This document shows, in pieces, positions 33,501 to 42,500 of a DNA stretch of 64,000 nucleotides. Position numbers and translations under genes: made by a program. The stretch is from the IMG/VR virus record IMGVR_UViG_3300035204_001665, positions 1 to 64,000 of that record, one strand, 5' to 3'. Source of the DNA: a virus. Below the pieces are notes generated by a model. The model was given only the letters and a program-made list of their open reading frames with translations. It ran no database searches and was not told the origin of the DNA. Position 1 is the stretch's first letter, and the number at the start of each line of letters is the position of its first letter.

Positions 33501-36500
33501 AGCTGTAGGTTAAAGCCTTCTTTTAATAATTTTTGTAGCTCTTTAAGTGTGTCTCTCTGTGCGTCTGTAGCGTCCTCCATCACTGACCTAATATCTTCCA
33601 TCACTAACTGGGTACCTAATTGTTCATTCGGGGCAAGTATTTTTCTTATTTGTTCATCTAATTTCTTCTTCTTGGCGGGCATCCTTTGAATTGCATATAA
33701 AGTGGGGTCGAGACCTTCCAGCCTTATCTGGTCTGTTAGACCACCAATCAAATCATCAAGATTGTCTACTTGGTCCTCGACATATTGTTTTAATATTTTA
33801 TCTACTTCCTTTTGGGCAATCTGGATATCGAGATATCTCTCACGAATTACAGAGTCTGACTGCATTGCTGCTTGCCTTAATGCGTTAGCTTGCGTTTTGT
33901 AATGTTCGTATTTGGCCCTTAGTTGTGCTATTTTTTTCGGGTCCTCTTCCTGCGCCTCCATAATCTCTAGCTCTAGTCGCATTTCCTCTGCCATGACCTT
34001 GGTTTGATCAGATTCCTTCAATCGCGCATTTCTCCAAGCGGTCGCAGTTGGTCGGGTAGCCTGCGCTGCACTCGCTGCACTAGGATCTCTTGTCGCCGCT
34101 CCCCAGAAATCGAAACCGGTCGATTGACCTCCTTGGTATGCCATACTCGCATAATTTTTCCTCCAAGCGTCCATGGATAAACCTATTCGCCCACTACGCA
34201 TTTCTCTTTGTCCGGCTCTATTAGCGGTTGGTGTAAGTGACGCCTCGAAAATTCTTCTATTTAATTGACTTAAGTCTTCATTAGCTTGATCTGCATTCTT
34301 TAATTGCATTTCAAATAATATTCTTCGACGTTCTGTCTTGGCTGCTTCGTCTTTAATTTCGTTGTCGTAAATTTTAGCAAATTGGCTTTCGTATTTTCTT
34401 ACTCTTAGTTCATTTAAATTAGCGAGTGAGGTTATTTTTTCCTGAACCGTTTTCATTGGGGATAATTGAGTATCCAAGTTATCTAACATGGCATTTTCTA
34501 AAGCATCATTGAGATCAATCATTTGATCCTTTATATACGTTTTCATCTCTTCGCCCAGTGGGCCCTGTTGGGCTTTAGCTAAGTGTCTCCATCCGCCAAC
34601 GCCGAACATCTGACCTCCCACGCCAGAGAGTCTTCCCGCCTGATCCCAATTTGATCCGAGTTCAGGTTGCCCAAATAATCTGCCTATGCCGGGTTGATGC
34701 ACGGAAGTTCTAAGCATGGAGCCTCTATCTCCTATTGGAATACCGGCAGCAGTAAATTTTTCTTCTGTAGCTTTTCTTCCTCGTCTCCAATCCCCCACAG
34801 CCGAAGCGTGCTCTGTTGCCATTTGTTTTTTCCATTCTACATGTTTTTCCGCTGGAGTCAACCCGGCCCATTTTGCCTTGGCATTGTCGCCGTATTTTTT
34901 AACGTAGTGTGCTGGTGGAACTGTCTGAGTGTCAGCTGGCATCGCCCCCCTTCTCGGCGCGGGAGCGTCATAGCCTTTAACCTCTTCAGCTGTGATGCCA
35001 TATCTAGCCGCCTGTAAACTCACGTTGGGAGTATAACCCCCGAATTGGAGCCTTTCCATACTCGCACTATGACGCGTGGCTCGTGCAGCAGAAAAAGCTG
35101 CCCGATTGTCCCTAGTCGCAGGAAGTCTTTCGAGCTTCATCAATTTTTGTACGTTATCGTCTAGCGTGCCTTGTAGTTTTCTGAAGAAGTTCTCATGATC
35201 TTCGTCGAAAAGAACTTCTAGTCTGTCGACTAAAGTTTTTTGGAAATCTGTTAAGGCGAAGTCACCACCGAGAATCTTATCGAAATCTTGATCTCTTCCC
35301 CAGTCCGCAAATACTTCTTTAAATTTATAGCCAAGCGAAGTGTCTTTTAATTGACCCAATTCAGTCCTAGATTCAAGACCTGTAAACTTTGCGCGTTTAA
35401 AGGCCGTGTCTGCCGCATAGCCTTTTTCCATAAATTTTTGTATATCTATATCCCTCAAGATTTGAAGGGCCTTTATTTGATCTTGAAGGCTTCCGGCTTG
35501 GACGTTCGCTATGGCTTTTTCAATTCTTAGCCTGTACTCTTGGAGCTTTACGACATCTCCATGCTCCTCCCCAATCTTCTTGATTGCTTCCAAGACTCCC
35601 ATCAGCTGCGCCTGTTCCAATGCGTCCTGTCGGTCGAAATTATCAATGTCATTATCAAACTTGTCTTGCAGCTGCTCGAGTCTCGATCTTATAGAACCCT
35701 CTATTTTGCTTTCCTTAATGCCTGTCTCCAATGCCATTTGTACTTCATTGAGGACGGATTGAGGGCTACTTTCTGCCACCGCAGTCAATCCCAGACGTGT
35801 CCCAGTTCCGAAGCCCGCCCATTCCTTAGCAGTTCCGCCTCTGAAGAGCCACTCTGCCTCTTTTTGTATTCTTTTAAAGTCTGGTAATATAGCATCCATT
35901 TGCGACATGCGCTCTTGCTGCTGGTTCCACCAAAACTCTTTACCCCAATCTGTAAATAAGGACGGTCCGGCTGTCATAGGCCTTAAGTTAGGGTCACGGC
36001 CTTCATTTAGGCGTTCCCTCTCCTCGTTGTAGTATTCTTGATCTCTCAATGCTGCCAGCCTTTTTAGTCCGGTAGCTAAATCTCTTAACTCAGCATCAGT
36101 CATATCTATAGACTTCTTGCCTCCCTTACCGCCTTTGGTCCATCCGCCAACAAGTGAAGCTTTATATCTCTCGGCATCCTCTTGATCTTTGAGATTCTCA
36201 GATGCCTGCAGCCTGAAATAAGCGTCGATCGCAAGAGCACCTTGCCAGAATCTATTCTTTTTCATTCCAGACTCTCCGTACGAGCCGGCCTTCGGAACCT
36301 CTTTCCTTGCTGTCTCTTTATCTACTGCGAGCTCTATCCTCGCATCTCTCACTTTTAGTGCTTGGTTGCGCACAGCTCTTTCTCTAAAATCCCTTGCTAA
36401 ATCCGCCGGCGGCGGCGGATTTAAAGGCCCGGCCCCGGAAACTTCAAAAACTTGACCACCTTGGTCGATGGCACGTTCCTTAGCCTTAAGATTCAGAACC

Positions 36501-39500
36501 GCCTCTTGCCTGTCAATCCTTTCGTCGAGGAGTCTAATTCGTCTCCTTTCCCATTCTAGTGCATCTTTAAAATACTGTTCCTGCTTGTCGTTCGGCGCTA
36601 GATCCCATTCCTCACTCATGCCAAGTGCTTCTTTACTTAGCTTAATAGACAGTTTCTTATGACGCTCCGCTTCTGAATACGCCTTTTTGCGCTGTATTTC
36701 TAACTCGCGCTTTTCATGTTTATCGATATTGTCACGGCGCGAAAACTCCGTTATATTATCCCCTTTCAATGTCCATATATCGCCTCGCTGTCTATGAGCC
36801 TCCGCGAGCCTTTCCTTTTCAGCGATCTGAGCCCTGCGGGAGATATTAGGAAGGTCTTCGCCGTATTTCATGTATTTTTGATATGCATGTTTATAGCTTG
36901 CCAGCCAATCTTCATCGCCCCTATCTCCGGTCCTATCATTGGGCTCTACTCCCGTGTACCCCAGCTTTTTCGCCATAAACCATGCGCCTTGTTGATTTAT
37001 GACCCTATCGCCACCAGTGGTTCCGCCGAGGAGGCTGGTAAACATCTTCACCCACTGAGTTCCGGTGCCCACGTTCCTGTCAATTATTTGAGAAAGGGCT
37101 CCATACAGAGTAGCTTCCTCTCCCTTTTTATATTTCACGAAGAAGTCACCCTCGTCTGATACCCCATTCTCGAAAAAGTCGTCCCCAATGGCTGGCAGAG
37201 CGCCGCCGCCGAGTGGCACGATTCTACCCGCATCGAGCTCCTTCTGCGTATATGTTCCTCGTTTCCTATACATGCCATCCTGACTCCAAACCGTATTGCC
37301 GGCTGCATCTTTTTCCCATGGTTGCCAATTGCCCGCTTTTGCTACAGCTAAATTTGCCTGAAAGTCTGGTCCCATGTTCGCGAGCACGCCTGAATCAAAT
37401 CTTACATCTGATGGTATTTGTCCACGTGCTATTTGCTTAAGTGCTTCTACTCGTCCAGCATGACTGAGATTCGGATCATCAAATAGAGCTTGCCCGACTG
37501 ACATGAAAGCTTTAGCTTGCGCCGTCCTTGCCTCCCTTTGCGCTTTCTCAGCCGTACCCCCGGAACCATCAGCGAGCAAGTTTCCCTGATCCCACTTCAT
37601 CCAACCCATCTGCATAGCTAGATATTTTGACCGCAGATCTTTAAATTGTACATCCATCTTGCCTTGTTGGCTCAATCTTTCCTGTTCTGCGTCACTCGTG
37701 CTATTCATTAGCTGCATCGCTCTTTTTTCGTTCTTGTTAATCTCTTGGAGATTCTTCATGTACGTTTGAATTCCGAAACCAACGTTAAAAGCAGTGATGA
37801 GACGTGACAGGCTATCATCTATTGACTGGAATCCCGCTTCATTTGTCGCCGTTATCACTGTCCCGATATTGTCTATTCCGGTTTCTTTTATTGCTCGAGT
37901 AAAGGCACTTTGGTTTGCCTCCTCCAAGAATCTCCACTGATCCCCAAACATCTCCCTCAACAACTCCATATCATTTCTAATTTTGATCACATCTTCAGGC
38001 AAGGCTTTCAATTTCAACGCAGCGCTGACTTGCTGCATCGCGTCGTCTATTGCTCCTTCGCTCATTGATTTAAAGACGCCCTGCCTCCACAATTCATCGT
38101 CTGGTTTAGCGCCCCCCCAAGACCTCAGGTTTTTATCCTTAATTTTGAGCTGTTTTTGTACGTCTAAAGTCAGGCCCAGTACGGCACTAGCAATCATCTT
38201 GTCGTAAGTCGGGTCGGAAAGCTGTCCCGCGTCCATACTGAAATTTTTTGTTAGATCCTGTAAAGACTTAAAGTCCGCCCTTCCTCTATTCATAAGTCGC
38301 TGCGGTATAGTCGGGCTAAATTCCGCCTCCGCCCTTTCCTCTCGCAGACTTCTAGTCTTTTTCCATCTTTCTCCTCCAGCAAAGCTAGCTATCCCTCCTC
38401 CAAATTTTAACTGTTGTTGAAGTTCGATTAGTCTTTCTTGATTCTTTGTTTGTATTTTTTGAATCATTATCTCTTCTTGTTGTTGCTGTAGCAACTTCAT
38501 TAAGCTTTGTTCGGCCGATTCTTTCAGAGAGCCTATCTCATTCACTACGGAATCTATCTCGGTAGAACTCAATCCTACGGTATTAAGCTCCCGACGAAGA
38601 TTTTTCACTATGTTCGGCATCATTTGTTCCGGGGCAGCGGCTGATTGGTGCAGGGCTTTTCCCAGTATTTCAGAGAACGCCTGTTGAGCTCTCTCTCTTT
38701 TCTTTAATTCAGTTTTTTCAGTGATCGATAAGGGCTGGCCTTCTTTATATTGTTTTAGTTGTAGTCTTTGTACTGTCTTAGCATTTTCGTCCAGCTTTTT
38801 ATCAAGAACACCAATTATGCTGCGCTGAGTTTTTGCAACCAATAACTGCCCTGACGCTAAATATTTCTCCATAGTGGCCATCTCTGCTATCTGTTGCTTC
38901 CGCTGCATTTGATCCCATTTTCCCTCGAAAGGATCAATCAATTTCGAGTGACCCCTCGCGTTTGTTAGGACGGCCTTCCTAGAATAAGATTCTCTCATTC
39001 TTCTTCTTTCATTATGCCCTTCTACTCTTTTTCTTGCAATGTCAGTAATTGATTTAAGATTAAAATTAAAATGATCAAGCTGTTCTCCAGCTCTCTTCAT
39101 TGCTACGTTAAATACGCCAGATATCTCTTTATTTTTTCTTATTACTTCCGCCAGCTTATCTAACTCGTCTGCGGCCTCGCTTTCAGCCTTTAGGCGATGC
39201 AGAATCGCCCCGTTGAGAGCGGTCATATCATGTATTCCTTTAACTAATACCTGCTCTATCGCCTCCATCAGTTCGGGGTTTAGGCCAACCTCCGCGAACC
39301 ACTGCATATTATTTTTTACTCTCTCGTTATGCTTTATCCCGGGTCGGGTACCGGCCATCAATTTTCTTCTGAGCTCTTTGCCCGCAAAACCCTGAACGTC
39401 TTCCTTCTCTAACCTCCTCATGACAGAATCCACCACCGCATCTCTCGCAGCAGCTGCATTAAATCTCTGTTTTCTTGCCTGTTCAGCGCCACCCGCTGCA

Positions 39501-42500
39501 GCGGCTCCTCCACCGAATCCACCTTCTACACCTGTTTTGTCACCGCCCTGATGGCCCCAGAACCACCACCCAATTTCGTCACGCTCCTTCCTGCCTTTTT
39601 CTATAGTTCCCGCAGCTTCAATGTCTTTAGCAACATCCTTCAGGGATTTTTCGATTCTTTCGAAGGTCTTTTTGAGTTCGTCGCCGCTATGAGCAGCCGC
39701 CCTAACATCCGCAGCAAATTCTCTCGGTACATTTCTTACGGACTCGAACATCGCGTCCGTTCTCTTTTTTAATTGTTCGGGGCTGATATCTGGATCAGTT
39801 AAAGCCTGCTGGTATTCAGCTTGATTCTTAAGATACTCTTGGGAAAGATTTTGAAACTCTTGCAGTTTTTCATTTGCCCCCTCTAGGGCCTCCTTCCATT
39901 TTTTGGTTTGGTCTCTAGAAGCTTCTCCCCACTTTTCAATTCCATCCAACACAGCGAATGTTGCAGCGCCAGCCATCACCCATGGATTGCCGCTCATTGC
40001 TCCCATCAAGCCAATGCTCATGCTATCTTGGACGACCTTGGACTTCTGCTCATCCATTCCGAGCCCGGCCATTGCTCCGCCGACCATAGGCATCGCCATC
40101 ATTCCCATCATTGCCCCCTGTTGACCCCACTGTCCAACCATTCCTCCGCCGCGCTTCAACGAACCCATCATACCGCCCCCCGCCGCTCCAGCGGCGGCAC
40201 CGCCTACCATTTGCCCTGACGACATTGCATTTCTATTGTGCGCAGCAGCTTCTCTCGTGAGAGCTGCAGAATTTTTGTCATGTGCAGCGCGCTCTTCTTG
40301 AAGATCTATTTCTAGTTGCTTTCTTGTTGCTACTTCCTTATCGAGAGCTGCTCCTTCTTTTGTTCTTGAAACTTTATTCTTTTTTCTTTGTTGGACGCTG
40401 GCCCTTATTTCGTCCGCTTCTTTTTTTCGGTCTTTATTAGATTGGGTTAAAATTTTGTTTTCTTCCTTTTCCAGCTTTTCCTTTTCCTCATCAGTCATCG
40501 AGCTAGTCTTCCTTCCTTTAAGTCCAGCCTTTTCTCTAGCTTCCGATTTTTCTTTTCCGGTTAAATCGTCCCTTCCTCTTTCCTTATCTAACTTGTCGGC
40601 CTTGGCTAAATCTTTATCGTCTTTCTTTGTATTTTTTAAGTTTTTGGCAAACTCTTCTAGCGCTTGTTCTGCTTGCTCTGCGCCGTCGCCCAATTCTCTC
40701 TGCCGTTCCTTAAGATCCTCGCCCTCTGCCTGCATTGCTTCGAACCTAGTTCTAAGCTCTATGGCGGCTGAGCCTGTCTCTTTAAATTTATCTGCCAAGT
40801 CTTTGGCTCCCATAGCCATAAAGGCCAGAGCCATCGTATTTATGCCGGTGTCTACGCCGGTCATTCCTCCCCCCTCATCCTCCGCAAAGTTGGGAACAAA
40901 CCCGCTTGAAGACAAAACCTTTTGAGCAGCCTTGGAGTTTTGCACTGCCCTACCTATACCTTCTGGATGATCCCTTACTACATCAGCGAAACTACTTTGA
41001 GTTTTAGCGTCTCTTACATAAACTCCCACCCTAGGATTATAATCTAACGTCGGCTTTCCACCGAGCGCCTGCTCTGTCTCGATTGCTTCCATCACTCCGA
41101 AATTAGGAATGAAGCCCCCAGATTTTCCTTTGCCCTTTGTTCCCTTTTTACTACTTACTTCCGAACGTATTCTCCTAAATTCATTGGCTATTTTTTCAGC
41201 CATACTTTTTCGAAGGGTCGGTGAATTCTGGGCCTTGTAATCTGCATGACCAACAAAGGGTACACCAAATAAGTTTCTAACTTTTCCTGATCCTTTTGTA
41301 CCCGATCTAACATCAAATCGTGCAGTTTCTACATCTTTAGCTCTAGCGAACGCTGCGTCTAATCCTGCTTCAAATACGTTGCCAACCGCAGATTTGAGAG
41401 CGCCAGTATTAAAATATTTCCCCGGCTCAGGAGTTAAAGCAGGCTTAATTGGGTCTGGACTGAATTCCCTTGCATACGCTGTCGCTGTTTTTGTCAAAGA
41501 TTTTTCTACCTTTTTATGTAAAGAGTCCCTCCTGTTCTTGGGTATGTCTGGGTCATAAATATTAAATTTTATTCTCGTACTTTTCTTTCCTCTACCTGTT
41601 CCCGGAACTGACGCTATTGCTGAGGTCCCACGCCCAGCCCCGAGTCCCATCTCTGGCACTAACATCGCAGCCGACCGAGTAGCATCCCAAACTCCCCCAA
41701 CTCTTCTCGGCTCAGCGACAGCGAAATTAGGAATAAATCCTCCAGAGAATAGTTTTTCTTTTCTTGCCGCTAAAGCGTTTTTGGTATCAAACCCCATTAT
41801 CCTATTCATTTCGCCAAGGCTTCCTATGGCGGGAGTGCCAGAGGGAGACATCGTCCAAGTAGAAAGTTCATTACCTCTATTTTTCGTTTCTATACCTATA
41901 CGATTTTCTAGAGTACGTAAATGGGCAGCAGCCATTTGATCACCGCCCTTTATTTTTGATTGCAGCCTTCTCTTTAGGTGGCGCAAGCTAGAACTATTTG
42001 TTTCATATAAAGTTTTTTTAAAAATTTGAGCGACATATCTGGCTCTAAAAGATGGCTTAGATTCAACCGCAAAGTTTCTTCCTCCCACTCTTTCTCCCGA
42101 ATCATAAGGTAACTTGAGTTTCTGTGGGTCCATGTCTTTTGCCGCTTGACTCTTGCCTCTAAATCGACCCATTCCAAATCCTCCGTATCTTGCGGCAAGT
42201 GCGGCTTCCTGTTGTCCTCCTTTTTTCGCCGCTCTCCTTCCTGTTCCTTTCGTAAATCCGGCCCTTTCTTTTTCGGTTATTGGTTTTTGTTGACCCAGCG
42301 TATTGATGGTTACATATTCACTTCCGGGAATAACATATTTAATGACTTTGCCTAGTTCTGGGCCGACCTCTTTAGCTAGCACGTCTCCCCTAATTTTTAA
42401 TCTGCCACTAGACCCCTGTCTTCCCTGCTTGTCTACGCCAAGGCGTAGGGACGTAAGAAATTGCAAAAGGTTTGGAACAAATCCAAATGCGCTAGGTCCA